64,000 bases of DNA from Fibrobacterota bacterium (GTDB taxonomy: Bacteria > Fibrobacterota > Fibrobacteria > UBA11236): contig JAQBPO010000010.1 in assembly GCA_028287465.1 (NCBI GenBank), positions 1-64,000 on the forward strand, read 5' to 3'. A model generated the notes under the pieces. The model made no database searches. It saw only the letters and a list, made by a program, of their open reading frames with translations, and had not been told where the DNA came from. The translations under genes and the position numbers were made by a program. Position 1 is the stretch's first letter; each line of letters begins with the position of its first letter. Below are positions 1 through 8,214 of this stretch, one piece after another.

Positions 1-1
1 G

Positions 2-772
2 ATCCGGATCCTATCGTGGAACGTCAATGGGTTCCGGGCGGTGTACAAGAAGGGGTTCATGGATTGGCTCCATAAGGAAAGCCCGGATATCCTCTGCCTG
101 CAGGAGACCAAGGCGGAAGAGGGGCAAATCCAAAAGGAGCTGAAGGACGTGGAAGGCTACCATTGGGTCTTCTGTTCTTCCCAGAAGAAGAAAGGCTATA
201 GCGGGGTCGCGATCTTCTCCCGGGAAAAACCCATCGAGGTGGCCAAGGGATTCGGCCACGATCCCTTCGACAGCGAAGGCCGCACCTTGGTCGCGACCTT
301 TCCCGGATTCACCTTGTGCAATGTGTATTTCCCCAACGGCGGCTCCGGCCCGGAGCGGCTCCAGTACAAGATGGATTTCTACAAGCACTTCCAGGAGTAC
401 ACCTCCAAGCTGCGCAAGAGCGGCAAAAGCGTTCTGGTATGCGGCGACGTCAATACGGCTCATAAGGAAATCGATCTGGCGCGGCCAAAGGAGAATTCCA
501 AGGTTTCGGGCTTCCTGCCGGAGGAGCGCGCTTGGGTGGAAGGGTTCATCGGAAGCGGATTCATCGATACCTTCCGGATGTTCAACCAGGAGCCCGGCCA
601 GTATTCCTGGTGGGACATGAAATCCGGCGCCCGTGCCAGGAACGTGGGATGGCGCATCGATTATTTCCTGGCGAGCGAGGATATGCGTCCCAGAATCACT
701 AATGCCTTCATCATGCCGGAAGTGCTCGGCTCGGATCATTGCCCCATCGGCATCGAACTCAATGTGGAATGA
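2..772 (+). CDS. xth: Exodeoxyribonuclease III (5'-truncated by window edge)
   Basis: AP endonuclease/3'-5' exonuclease of the EEP (exonuclease-endonuclease-phosphatase) fold, acting in base excision repair. The reading frame is open from base 2 and reads IRILSWNVNGFRAVYKKGF, the usual ExoIII N-terminus, so only about the first residue or two is missing; the GTG at 41 is internal. Visible catalytic motifs are LQETKAEE (metal-binding Glu), GDVNTAHKEIDLARPK, GWRIDYFLAS and the terminal GSDHCPIGIEL (Ser-Asp-His). The size of about 256 residues is normal for the family. It stands alone; the next gene starts 275 bp downstream. Family assignment is firm, while the ExoIII versus ExoA subtype was not resolved. 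Confidence 0.95.
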   Translation: MRILSWNVNGFRAVYKKGFMDWLHKESPDILCLQETKAEEGQIQKELKDVEGYHWVFCSSQKKKGYSGVAIFSREKPIEVAKGFGHDPFDSEGRTLVATFPGFTLCNVYFPNGGSGPERLQYKMDFYKHFQEYTSKLRKSGKSVLVCGDVNTAHKEIDLARPKENSKVSGFLPEERAWVEGFIGSGFIDTFRMFNQEPGQYSWWDMKSGARARNVGWRIDYFLASEDMRPRITNAFIMPEVLGSDHCPIGIELNVE

Positions 773-1046
773 CAAGTGCCGGGATTGTAAAGAATACGCG
801 GTTCCGTCGGCGGTTTTTACGGGATAACCGACCCCAGAGCCTGAATCAGGGAATTTCCACCGGGTTCGCTTGGGATTTTTGAGGCATGGGCTTTGCAATG
901 GGAGGCGCTCGATCCGAGTAGAGTCAGACAAAGGTCAAACCTTGCGTCACGCGGCAGGAACGGGAGTTTCGGATGTGATGAGATGAGGATGCCGATCTAT
1001 ATTTTTCCGCTCTACCCGAATCGCTTCAGCCAAGAGGAGAGGGTCG

Positions 1047-1892
1047 ATGGATAGTGCGCCGGAATCCGATTGTTGGGACCGCATCCGCAAACTCGAGCGA
1101 GCCGTCAGTGAAAACCCCTTCGATGAGGACCCGGCCATCGAGCTCGGCCGATCCTATCTGGAGAACAGCTGCTATCCGGAAGCCGTGGCCGTTCTGGAAA
1201 GCCTGAAGTCCAGGAAGCCCGAAGCCCTCGAGCTTTATCCCTTGCTCGGCCTTTCCTACCTCAACAGCGATCGCGCCAAGGAAGCCATCGACCATTTCAT
1301 GGTGGCCATGTCCCATAGCCCGGAAGAGGGTTACCTGTACTGGTGCATGGGCGATTCCCTTTTCAAGGCGAAGCGCTATCCCCAGGCCATCGAGTATTAC
1401 AAGCGTTCGGCGGAGCTGGAGCCTGGGAACACCCTGCCCTTGCGCAAGATGGCCCAGGCCTTCTTCGACATGGGGAAGGTCGACGAGGCGATCGATATCC
1501 TCCAGGAAGCCTTGAAGTACGACGGAGGGGTCCCGGAACTCTGGAGCAGCCTGGGATGGGCTTACATCCATCTCGGCCGATACGCCGAGGCCATCGAACC
1601 CCTCAAGCAGTCCCTGGCCATCAAGCCCGACGATATCCAATGCATCAAAAGCCTGGGCCTCGCCGCCTTCGCCTTGGGACGCAAGGAATCCAGCTTCCAG
1701 TCCTATCAAATAGCCTTGAGCCTCAACCCCAAGGATGAAGAAGCGCTCTTCGGCCTGGGTATCCTCTTCGTTTCCTCCGGGGATCTGAAGTCCGCCTTCC
1801 GGCAATACGAGCAGCTCCAGTCCGTGAAGTCCTCCTTGAGCGAAGACCTGTACGCCAAGATCCTGGAGCGCAAGGAACTCCTCATGGCCTGA
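1047..1892 (+). CDS. TPR-repeat protein
   Basis: A 281-residue protein made almost entirely of tetratricopeptide repeats, about six units from residue 20 to 260, with typical W/L/G/Y/A/P spacing such as AYIHLGRYAEAIEPLKQSL and FDMGKVDEAIDILQEAL. TPRs are protein-protein interaction scaffolds; the partner cannot be inferred. There is no signal peptide or membrane segment, so it is probably cytoplasmic. The ATG at 1047 follows a GAGGAGAGGG Shine-Dalgarno sequence about 5 bases upstream. It is a stand-alone gene. Confidence 0.85.
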   Translation: MDSAPESDCWDRIRKLERAVSENPFDEDPAIELGRSYLENSCYPEAVAVLESLKSRKPEALELYPLLGLSYLNSDRAKEAIDHFMVAMSHSPEEGYLYWCMGDSLFKAKRYPQAIEYYKRSAELEPGNTLPLRKMAQAFFDMGKVDEAIDILQEALKYDGGVPELWSSLGWAYIHLGRYAEAIEPLKQSLAIKPDDIQCIKSLGLAAFALGRKESSFQSYQIALSLNPKDEEALFGLGILFVSSGDLKSAFRQYEQLQSVKSSLSEDLYAKILERKELLMA

Positions 1893-2053
1893 ACGGCCCG
1901 GAAAAATCCGTCCCGTTTTCCGACATCGTTCCATTCCCTTACGGCCCATCCCCGGAAACGTACCGGTTACCCCGCCTTCGCGCCGCGCTTGCGCGCGGCC
2001 CCTTCGCGCTTTATCTTAAAAGAGCACCCACACCGAAACCGAAGGAGTGGCAA

Positions 2054-2239
2054 ATGGGTAACACTGCGAAGATCATTACCGGACTCGGCGTACTTGCCGG
2101 AATTTCCTATTACGGCAAGAAAAAGATGACCACGGAAGAACTGGCCGCACGTGGCGGCGGGTTCCTTGGTTACCTGAAGGGAATGGGCCAGGGCTTCTAT
2201 ACCGGCGTCAAATCCGCATTCCGCTTCCGCCAGGCCTGA
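2054..2239 (+). CDS. Small hypothetical protein with N-terminal hydrophobic stretch
   Basis: A 61-residue protein of unknown function. Residues 6-19 (KIITGLGVLAGISY) form a short glycine-rich hydrophobic stretch, followed by a basic KKK and a GGGFLGYLKGMGQGFYTG segment. This suggests a small membrane-associated protein. Reality is supported by a good GAAGGAG ribosome binding site 6 bases before the ATG and by an intrinsic terminator 34 bp after the stop. No family was recognised. Confidence 0.7.
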   Translation: MGNTAKIITGLGVLAGISYYGKKKMTTEELAARGGGFLGYLKGMGQGFYTGVKSAFRFRQA

Positions 2240-2272
2240 CGGGAAATTACTTTCCCCCCGAAGGACGAAGAG

Positions 2273-2298
2273 CCGCTTGGAGACCCCAGGCGGTTTTT
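2273..2298 (+). terminator. Intrinsic terminator after the 61-aa gene
   Basis: CCGCTTGG and CCAGGCGG form an 8-bp stem (one T-G wobble) around a 5-nt loop and are followed immediately by TTTTT. It separates the small gene from the yceI promoter. Confidence 0.75.
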
Positions 2299-2332
2299 CC
2301 GGATTATACTGGTTGTGTCGGTATATGTCCTC

Positions 2333-2361
2333 TTGACAATATCTGTTACAACGAGTAATTT
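2333..2361 (+). promoter_or_regulatory. Sigma-70-type promoter of the YceI gene
   Basis: A perfect TTGACA (-35, 2333-2338) is separated by exactly 17 bp from TAATTT (-10, 2356-2361). It lies 30 bp upstream of the yceI start codon, giving a leader of about 25 nt. The -35 is consensus and the -10 matches only 3 of 6 positions, so the call rests on spacing and location. Confidence 0.6.
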
Positions 2362-2391
2362 GATCCCAAATCAATCCCCTCAGGAGGAATA

Positions 2392-3081
2392 ATGCGAAAT
2401 TCGGTACAATTCGGATCCTTATTGCTGGCTTCGGCCCTCGCCATCGCCGCCCATGCGGAAACCTACAACGTGGACACGGCCCATACGGACATCACCTTCA
2501 AGGTGCGCCACATGGGTATCAGCAATGTTACGGGTAAGTTCGAGAAATTCGGCGGGACCTTCGATCTGGATCCCAAGAACGTGAAGGCGACCAAGGGCAA
2601 TCTCACCATCGACGTGAACAGCATCAACACGTCCAACGCAAAGCGCGACGGGCATCTGAAGAGCGATGACTTCTTCGACGCGGCCCATCATCCTGAAATC
2701 AAGTTCGTATCCAAGGAAGTGAAGGACATCAACGAGAAGGATTCCACCGCGACCCTGGTAGGCGATCTGACCATGCGGGGCGTGACCAAGCCCGTCTCCC
2801 TGAAGATAAAGGGCGGCGGCATCATCAAGGACGGTTGGGGCAACGAGCGCGCCGCCTTCACCGCCACCGGCAAGATCAACCGTTTCGATTACGGCCTGAA
2901 ATGGAACAAGGCCCTGGAAACCGGCGGCATGGTGGTGGCCCCGGATGTCGACCTGATCCTCGCGTTCGAAGGCGTCCGCCCGCTTGCGCCCGCCGCACCG
3001 GCCAAGGCCGAGAAGGCCGAGACCAAGAAGACCGGCGAGGCCCATCCCGCGAAGCCCGCGGAAGCCAAGCCCGCCAAGTAA
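2392..3081 (+). CDS. YceI-family periplasmic protein
   Basis: YceI proteins are periplasmic lipocalin-like barrels that bind isoprenoid or other lipids. The sequence has a signal peptide (residues 1-22, cleavage after AHA) and then the typical YNVDTAHTDITFKVRHMGIS start. The DLDP, LKSDDFFDAAHHPEIKF and LTMRGVTKPVSL blocks of the family end near residue 195. An unusual 30-residue Ala/Lys/Pro/Glu-rich tail follows, resembling a flexible or wall-contacting extension. Start context AGGAGGAATAATG is strong. It has its own promoter and terminator and is thus monocistronic. Confidence 0.92.
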   Translation: MRNSVQFGSLLLASALAIAAHAETYNVDTAHTDITFKVRHMGISNVTGKFEKFGGTFDLDPKNVKATKGNLTIDVNSINTSNAKRDGHLKSDDFFDAAHHPEIKFVSKEVKDINEKDSTATLVGDLTMRGVTKPVSLKIKGGGIIKDGWGNERAAFTATGKINRFDYGLKWNKALETGGMVVAPDVDLILAFEGVRPLAPAAPAKAEKAETKKTGEAHPAKPAEAKPAK

Positions 3082-3104
3082 TCCGGAAACGGACCGCTAC
3101 GGAA

Positions 3105-3137
3105 AAGGCCCGCTCCGGAAACGGGGCGGGCCTTTTC
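3105..3137 (+). terminator. Intrinsic terminator of the yceI unit
   Basis: AAGGCCCGCTCC pairs with GGGGCGGGCCTT (11-12 bp with wobble) around a GGAAAC-type loop, followed by TTTTC. Confidence 0.75.
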
Positions 3138-3193
3138 ATTACCGGAGCGTCCGGCGTCCGCCCTCGCGGGCGAAGCGCCGGGCCCTGGCCGGA

Positions 3194-3826
3194 TTACTGG
3201 GTCAGGTGGAAGAGGATGCCGACCATGGCGCGGATATCGCGGGACTTCCAGTCGTCGATGTCGCCCACGGAATTCTCCAAAGCATTGGTGAAGCCGTGGG
3301 AATACCGAACGTCCGCGGACAGGTAGGTGAATTCGGCGACCTGGAACGCACCGCCGACGCCGACGTCGCCGGAGAAGACGACCGAGGAGGCCTCGTCCTC
3401 GAAATTCCCGGTGAAGGAGCCTACCTTGCCCTCCGTATTGACATTGATGCCCAGGCTCGGTCCGGCGAAGACGAATGCATGCGCCTTCATGGCGCCGAAT
3501 TTCGCCTTCAGGAGGACCGGGATTTCCAGGTAGTCGAAGTTGCCGCGAGTGGTCACGCCGAGTACGTCGAAACGCGCTCCCTTCTGAACGTACATGGGTT
3601 CGACCAGGAGGCTGTAGGGGCTGGTGACGCCGAATTCCGCCTGCGCGCCGAAGGCCAGGCCTTGGCGCTTCTCGGTTTCCTCGTGGTTTGAGATGCTGGC
3701 ATCGCCGAAATTCATCCCTCCCTTGAGTCCCAGGCCGAAGGACATGGCCGAGACGGTAGCGGGAGCGAGGGCCAGGCCCAGGCATAGGGAGGAAAGGGTA
3801 ACGAAGCTGGATCGGGACAAATGCAT
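3194..3826 (-). CDS. Outer-membrane beta-barrel protein (opacity/OmpW-like porin family)
   Basis: A 210-residue exported protein. Residues 1-27 form a signal peptide ending in VSA, followed by alternating beta-strands typical of an eight-strand outer-membrane barrel (GLGLKGGMNFGDASI, YLEIPVLLKAKF, HAFVFAGPSLGINV, YLSADVRYSHGF). It ends in RAMVGILFHLTQ, close to a barrel-sorting terminus. The start chosen, ATG at 3826, has GGAG 5 bases upstream; further upstream in-frame codons lack a signal peptide. It is divergently placed to the MFS gene. This resembles the outer membrane beta-barrel (PF13568) group; function unknown. Confidence 0.8.
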   Translation of the reverse strand: MHLSRSSFVTLSSLCLGLALAPATVSAMSFGLGLKGGMNFGDASISNHEETEKRQGLAFGAQAEFGVTSPYSLLVEPMYVQKGARFDVLGVTTRGNFDYLEIPVLLKAKFGAMKAHAFVFAGPSLGINVNTEGKVGSFTGNFEDEASSVVFSGDVGVGGAFQVAEFTYLSADVRYSHGFTNALENSVGDIDDWKSRDIRAMVGILFHLTQ

Positions 3827-3905
3827 GAATTCTCCTTTAGTTATTTTACCGAATGCTGAAGGCGTTCGGGATGGAACTCTGCCGGGAAAATAATTAGTAT
3901 GCGGT

Positions 3906-5159
3906 GTGAAGCCAGGAGGAAATCTGATACAGCAAAATAAGGCGGCGGCCCCGCAGGTGGCCAGCAGATTTCCCTTGCCCGCGCGCCAGGAACGCATTCT
4001 TTTATACGTCCTCGCGGCGATCCAGTTCACGCATATCCTGGATTTCATGATCGTGATGCCGCTCGGCCCGCGCTTGATGGAGATCTTCCGCATCACTCCG
4101 GCGCAATTCGGATTGATCGTTTCCACCTATACCTTCAGCGCGGGATTGTTCGGGCTGGTGGCGGCCTGGTTCCTGGATCGGTTCGATCGCAAGCAGGCCC
4201 TCCTTTGGCTCTATCTGGGTTTCGGAGCGGGAACGCTCGCTTGCGCCCTGGCTCCCAATTACCATTTCCTGATCGCGGCCCGGTTCCTGGCGGGCGGGTT
4301 CGGAGGCGTCGCCTCCGCGACCATCCTGGCGGTGATCGGCGATGCCATTCCGCCCCAGCGGCGCGGTCAGGCCATGGGCACCCTGTTCTCCTCCTTCTCC
4401 CTGGCTTCCATCGCGGGCGTGCCCGCCGGGCTGTTCCTTGCCAATCACCTGGGTTGGCACGCTCCCTTCTACCTGCTGGCGGGGTTGAGCGTAGCCATCA
4501 TCATCATGGCCGCCAAGGTCCTGCCCTCCATGCGCGATCACCTGGCCAAGGAGAAGGGCCGGCCCTGGGACGATATGAAGGCCGTTCTCGGCCGCTCCAA
4601 CCACTGGCTCGCTTTCGGTCTGACCATAGTCATGACCATGGCGGGCTTCATGATCATCCCCTACCTGAGCCCATCCCTGGTGGCCAACGTCGGGATAAGC
4701 AACGATAGCCTGCCGCTCATCTATCTCTTCGGGGGCGGCGCGAACTTCTTCTCCATGCGCTATATCGGACGCCTTTCCGATCGGTTGGGCCTGCTGCGCG
4801 TCTTCACCGCCGTCAGCATCATCGCCATGTTCCCGATCCTGATCATCAGCCACCTTCCCCGGGTTCCCTTATGGGCCGCCCTGATCACGAGCACGTGTTT
4901 CATGGTGTTCACCTCCGGCCGCTTCATCCCCGGCATGGCCATGGTGACCAACAGCGTGGAAGGGCGACACCGCGGGAGCTTCATGAGCCTCAACTCCGCG
5001 TTCCAGCAGTTCGCGTCCGGAATCGCGTCCCTGCTTGCCGGGGCCATCATCACCAGCGGAACCGGGGGGCGGCTGGAGCATTACGGTACGGTGGGAATCA
5101 TCGGGGCGGGATGCATCCTGATCAGCCTGTTCCTGGCCAAAAAGCTAAAGCCGGCCTAG
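3906..5159 (+). CDS. Major facilitator superfamily transporter
   Basis: About 410 residues with 12 predicted transmembrane helices beginning at residue 30 (LLYVLAAIQFTHILDFMIVM). The family signature DRFDRKQALL lies between helices 2 and 3 and the R-rich QRRGQAMG loop is visible. It looks like the drug-efflux/sugar-exporter branch of inner-membrane proton antiporters, but the substrate cannot be read. The start is uncertain. GTG 3906 has no ribosome site, while a strong AGGAGGA at 3914-3920 lies only 3 bases before an in-frame CTG (3924) and 6 before ATA (3927). Initiation may therefore use a non-standard codon. An intrinsic terminator follows the stop. Confidence 0.9.
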   Translation: MKPGGNLIQQNKAAAPQVASRFPLPARQERILLYVLAAIQFTHILDFMIVMPLGPRLMEIFRITPAQFGLIVSTYTFSAGLFGLVAAWFLDRFDRKQALLWLYLGFGAGTLACALAPNYHFLIAARFLAGGFGGVASATILAVIGDAIPPQRRGQAMGTLFSSFSLASIAGVPAGLFLANHLGWHAPFYLLAGLSVAIIIMAAKVLPSMRDHLAKEKGRPWDDMKAVLGRSNHWLAFGLTIVMTMAGFMIIPYLSPSLVANVGISNDSLPLIYLFGGGANFFSMRYIGRLSDRLGLLRVFTAVSIIAMFPILIISHLPRVPLWAALITSTCFMVFTSGRFIPGMAMVTNSVEGRHRGSFMSLNSAFQQFASGIASLLAGAIITSGTGGRLEHYGTVGIIGAGCILISLFLAKKLKPA

Positions 5160-5167
5160 CCCTTCCT

Positions 5168-5203
5168 CCCGGCCCCGGCATTGGGCCGGGCGGAATTTTT
5201 TTT
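5168..5203 (+). terminator. Strong intrinsic terminator after the MFS gene
   Basis: A perfect 8-bp stem, CCCGGCCC/GGGCCGGG with loop CGGCATT, is followed by CGGAA and eight T residues. It excludes dusA starts upstream of 5217. Confidence 0.9.
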
Positions 5204-5216
5204 AGATCCTATTCCA

Positions 5217-6191
5217 ATGCCCCAACTCTCCGTAGCTCCCATGATGGACTGGACCGACCGGCACTGCCGGTTCTTCCTTCGCCTGCTGTCCCGGCATGCG
5301 CGCCTCTATACGGAGATGGTCACGACCGGAGCCATCCTGCACGGCAGGGCGGAACGGCTGCTTGCCTACGATCCGGCCGAGCATCCCATCGCCCTGCAAT
5401 TGGGCGGAAGCGATCCTGCGGATCTGGCGGCCTGCGCCAAGGTCGGCGAGCGTTTCGGCTACGATGAAATCAACCTGAACGTGGGATGCCCGAGCGACCG
5501 CGTGCAGGAAGGGAAATTCGGGGCCTGCCTGATGGCGGAACCGGATCTGGTGGCCGCCTGCGTGCGGGCGATGCGGGAGTCCGTATACGTACCGGTCACG
5601 GTGAAGACGCGCATCGGCATCGATGACAAGGATTCCTACGAAGAGCTGGTCCGCTTCATCGGGACCGTTTCGGGCGCCGGCTGCCGGACCTTCATCATCC
5701 ATGCGCGCAAGGCCTGGCTGCAGGGACTCAGCCCCAAGGAGAACCGCACCAAACCCCCTTTGCGATACGACGTGGTGACAAGGCTCAAGGCGGATTTCCC
5801 TTCCCTGGAATTCGTCCTCAACGGCGGCATCACGACCTTGGAGCAGGTGGACGGCCATATGCGCGAGTTCGACGGGGTGATGCTGGGCCGGGCGGCCTAC
5901 GAGAATCCCTATCTGCTTGCCGAGGTCGACAATCGTTACTTCGGGGAAACAGGGGAGATACCCACCCGCGCAGGCATCATAGAGGCGTTCAAGCCTTACC
6001 TCGAGGCGGAACTGGCCCGCGGCCAACGCCTGCATTCCATGACCCGCCATATCCTCGGATTGTTCCAAGGCGTCCGCGGCGGCCGTACCTGGCGGCGTTA
6101 CCTGAGCGAGAATGCGGGACAGCCCGGCGCGGGCATCGAAGTGCTCGATAACGCTTTGCGCGCGGTCGAAGGCATCGCCGCGGCGGCCTGA
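5217..6191 (+). CDS. dusA: tRNA-dihydrouridine synthase DusA
   Basis: An FMN/NADPH enzyme that reduces uridine 20/20a in the tRNA D-loop. The 324-residue size is standard. Motifs: SVAPMMDWTDRHCR at the N-terminus, ALQLGGSDP, INLNVGCPSDRVQ with the catalytic Cys, VTVKTRIGIDD, IHARKAWLQGLSPKENR (DusA-type loop), FVLNGGI and GVMLGRAAYENP for FMN phosphate binding. ATG 5217 is chosen because longer in-frame starts fall inside the preceding terminator. No clear ribosome site is seen, which suggests a short leader. Assignment to DusA rather than DusB/C rests on the RKAWLQGLSPKENR loop. Confidence 0.95.
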   Translation: MPQLSVAPMMDWTDRHCRFFLRLLSRHARLYTEMVTTGAILHGRAERLLAYDPAEHPIALQLGGSDPADLAACAKVGERFGYDEINLNVGCPSDRVQEGKFGACLMAEPDLVAACVRAMRESVYVPVTVKTRIGIDDKDSYEELVRFIGTVSGAGCRTFIIHARKAWLQGLSPKENRTKPPLRYDVVTRLKADFPSLEFVLNGGITTLEQVDGHMREFDGVMLGRAAYENPYLLAEVDNRYFGETGEIPTRAGIIEAFKPYLEAELARGQRLHSMTRHILGLFQGVRGGRTWRRYLSENAGQPGAGIEVLDNALRAVEGIAAAA

Positions 6192-6346
6192 CCCGGCCGT
6201 AACTCCGCTTAAGCGCGCTCCCCTCCCAGATTCGCGTTTTCCTCCGGCCCGAATCCGGCCCAATCCGGCCAATAGGCCCATTCCCGGAAAAGTCCCGGCA
6301 AAAACATTGCCATCGGCCCTATAGGGCATAATTTCCAGGTATCCAT

Positions 6347-6369
6347 CGATCCCGATCTTTTCGGGATCG
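6347..6369. promoter_or_regulatory. Perfect 9-bp inverted repeat before the 6407 gene
   Basis: CGATCCCGA and TCGGGATCG flank a 5-nt TCTTT loop, 38 bp before the start codon of the next gene. It could be an operator, a leader hairpin or the terminator of dusA. No T-tract follows, which argues against simple termination. Confidence 0.4.
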
Positions 6370-6406
6370 GATGCCAAGGGTCTATCCCGATGAAAAGGAA
6401 TCCGCA

Positions 6407-7210
6407 ATGAGAAAACCGATTTTGCTCGCGCTCGCCCTGATGGGCTCCCTGCCGCTCCTCCGCTGCACGACCGAATCGGAGGAATGGAAACGGGCCAGCC
6501 TGACCGAACCGCCGGCGCTTCCTTCGGCGGCGACCATGTCCATTCCCGCCCTGGATGGGGCCGCGGCGGCGAAGGTTGCCGGGACCCAATCGACCGCGGC
6601 CTTCAATGTCGTGGCCGCCAGGCTCTCCGTCGATTTCTGGACCGCGGTGGTGGCGGTCAACCTGGCCGTTCCCGTCTCCCTATTCCTGCATGCGCATGAG
6701 GCGCATCCCGTTCCGCTTCCCGACAGCAGCGGCTGGCAATGGGTGGTGAACGACGGGGTCTTTTCGGCCCTGCTCACGAGCCAGGAATATCCGGGCGGCA
6801 ACGTGGCATGGAAGATGACCATCACCGGGATAGGCGGACAGCCCAAGACCTGGTTCACCGGCATTTCCAGCGGGGACGGCCGGACGGGAGATTGGACCTT
6901 CCTGGATCCCGATGCGGGAACCGCGCGCTATGGGTTCAGCTACGATCTGACCGGGGCGGATCAATCGGTCAAGGCATCGGTCGCGGACAAGGGCCAGGCG
7001 GGTTTCGGATCCTACCTGCAATGGAAGAGCGACGGGACCAGGTTGTCTTTCGAACGGTTCGATGCGGCCCGGAAGGACGCGATCCGGATCACCTATGATC
7101 CGTCGACGGGAGCGGGCCGATTCCAGGACGTGGACGGCGGCGTTTCGCGCTGCTGGGATACGAAGGCCAATGGGTTCTTCGACGTGGACTGTTCCAAACT
7201 GGGCTGGTAA
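6407..7210 (+). CDS. Secreted or lipid-anchored hypothetical protein
   Basis: A 267-residue protein with a hydrophobic N-terminal signal (PILLALALMGSLPLL) followed by Arg-Cys. The Cys at residue 20 is placed like a lipobox Cys, but Arg at -1 is unfavourable. The mature part is beta-rich with many W/G/D residues (GWQWVVNDGVFSALL, TGDWTFLDPDAGTARYGF). It ends in a Cys pair region GVSRCWDTKANGFFDVDCSK that could form a disulfide. No family was recognised. ATG 6407 has AAAAGGAA upstream. It is monocistronic, between dusA and a double hairpin terminator. Confidence 0.7.
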   Translation: MRKPILLALALMGSLPLLRCTTESEEWKRASLTEPPALPSAATMSIPALDGAAAAKVAGTQSTAAFNVVAARLSVDFWTAVVAVNLAVPVSLFLHAHEAHPVPLPDSSGWQWVVNDGVFSALLTSQEYPGGNVAWKMTITGIGGQPKTWFTGISSGDGRTGDWTFLDPDAGTARYGFSYDLTGADQSVKASVADKGQAGFGSYLQWKSDGTRLSFERFDAARKDAIRITYDPSTGAGRFQDVDGGVSRCWDTKANGFFDVDCSKLGW

Positions 7211-7225
7211 AAGCGGCCTTTCCTC

Positions 7226-7355
7226 CGGCAGGGTAACAAATAGGGTACCCTGCCGCATTCCCTTCCTGACGGAAAAGCCCGGAGGATACCGACCCTTTTC
7301 TCCGTCCCTTGCCGGGTCAAGAACCCCGCTCCCGACCGGAGCGGGTCTTTTTTTT
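7226..7355 (+). terminator. Inverted repeat plus intrinsic terminator
   Basis: Two structures lie after the gene at 6407. The first is a perfect 10-bp stem, CGGCAGGGTA/TACCCTGCCG (7226-7255), with no T-tract. The second is CCCGCTCC/GGAGCGGG (7325-7345) followed by eight T (7348-7355), a standard terminator. Confidence 0.8.
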
Positions 7356-7552
7356 GCATTTCAGCCATGCCTCGCCGATCCGTGGAAATCCCCTGATATC
7401 AAGGATTTACCCGATGAATTTCAGGGTCGATTCGGGACAGAACCTGACCCCGAGGGGGGCCTATCTTTGTTCCACCGCCGGACATTGGACCCAGCGCGAC
7501 GGAGCCTTTGGTGCGGTTCCGTGGATCGAGGAAACGAAAGCAGGAGGACGAC

Positions 7553-7894
7553 ATGTGGGTATTTACGAACAAGGCTTTTCTCTCCATCGTGGAATTCCCG
7601 GGCGAAACGGAAATGCTGTGGGTGCGGGCCCGCTTCCCCGGGCATATCGAGGCCGCGTTCCCGGGGGCCGCGGTCCGCGAGACGCCGGAATGCGATTACC
7701 GGTACCGGGCGGCGGTGGATCGGGACGCGGTGGGCCGGTGGCTATCCCGGGAGGTCAGGGACGTGCGTTACGGGAATTTCAAGCAGAGCATCGGCGAGAA
7801 CTTCTACCATGACGCCTGCCTGTCAGTATGGACGGAGATGTTCATCTGGTCCAAGAAACTCATGGGCATCCTGAGGCCCATGCGGGCGGCCTGA
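7553..7894 (+). CDS. Conserved hypothetical small protein
   Basis: A soluble acidic/aromatic protein of 113 residues starting MWVFTNKAFLSIVEF. It resembles a small conserved bacterial family of unknown function whose members start the same way and contain RARFPGHIEAAFP and YRYRAAVDRD-like blocks. The end is rich in HDACLSVWTEMFIW. ATG 7553 is preceded by AGGAGGA with good spacing; longer starts lack a ribosome site. No membrane segment or signal was seen, and function is unknown. Confidence 0.8.
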   Translation: MWVFTNKAFLSIVEFPGETEMLWVRARFPGHIEAAFPGAAVRETPECDYRYRAAVDRDAVGRWLSREVRDVRYGNFKQSIGENFYHDACLSVWTEMFIWSKKLMGILRPMRAA

Positions 7895-7914
7895 ATTGGC
7901 GGGCCGGGGAGCGG

Positions 7915-8172
7915 TCAGCCGCGATCCGGCCTGAACTTCGGACTGCCGGGAATCCGGTGGCGGCCCGGATTGGAGGAGCGGACCGCGGGGAGATTCCACC
8001 AATCGCTATAGGCCGACATCTGATCGATGATGCCGGATCCGGAATGCCAGTCAAGGTCTTCCTTAGGGACCGGGGGCTTCCGGGAGTCCCGGGAATCGGC
8101 GTGGAGGGCCTTCCGGCGCTGCGTAACGCCGCGCTCCGGAATCGATTGGGATTGGGGGGCTTGGTTTTCCAT
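7915..8172 (-). CDS. Possible small hypothetical protein
   Basis: An 85-residue hydrophilic reading frame divergent from the GGDEF gene and occupying the otherwise empty 7895-8214 gap. It starts MENQAPQSQSIPERG and contains a plausible folded-protein stretch, DLDWHSGSGIIDQMSAYSDWW. No clear Shine-Dalgarno sequence precedes ATG 8172 and no family is recognised. The plus-strand frame here is also open as an upstream extension of the next gene, so this may be chance. Confidence 0.35.
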   Translation of the reverse strand: MENQAPQSQSIPERGVTQRRKALHADSRDSRKPPVPKEDLDWHSGSGIIDQMSAYSDWWNLPAVRSSNPGRHRIPGSPKFRPDRG

Positions 8173-8214
8173 GTAAACATTAAACAATTCCCGGATCCGG
8201 GGGGCAAGACGATT

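Noticed and set aside
11-931. Long minus-strand frame opposite exonuclease III
   Set aside because: Antisense shadow of a clear ExoIII gene in GC-rich DNA; it has no recognisable motifs.
1982-1999. GCCGCGC-TTGC-GCGCGGC hairpin after the TPR gene
   Set aside because: Stable stem but no T-tract follows; not listed as a terminator.
7828-8214. 129-residue N-terminal extension of the GGDEF protein
   Set aside because: Overlaps the end of the preceding gene, has no ribosome site and shadow-like composition.
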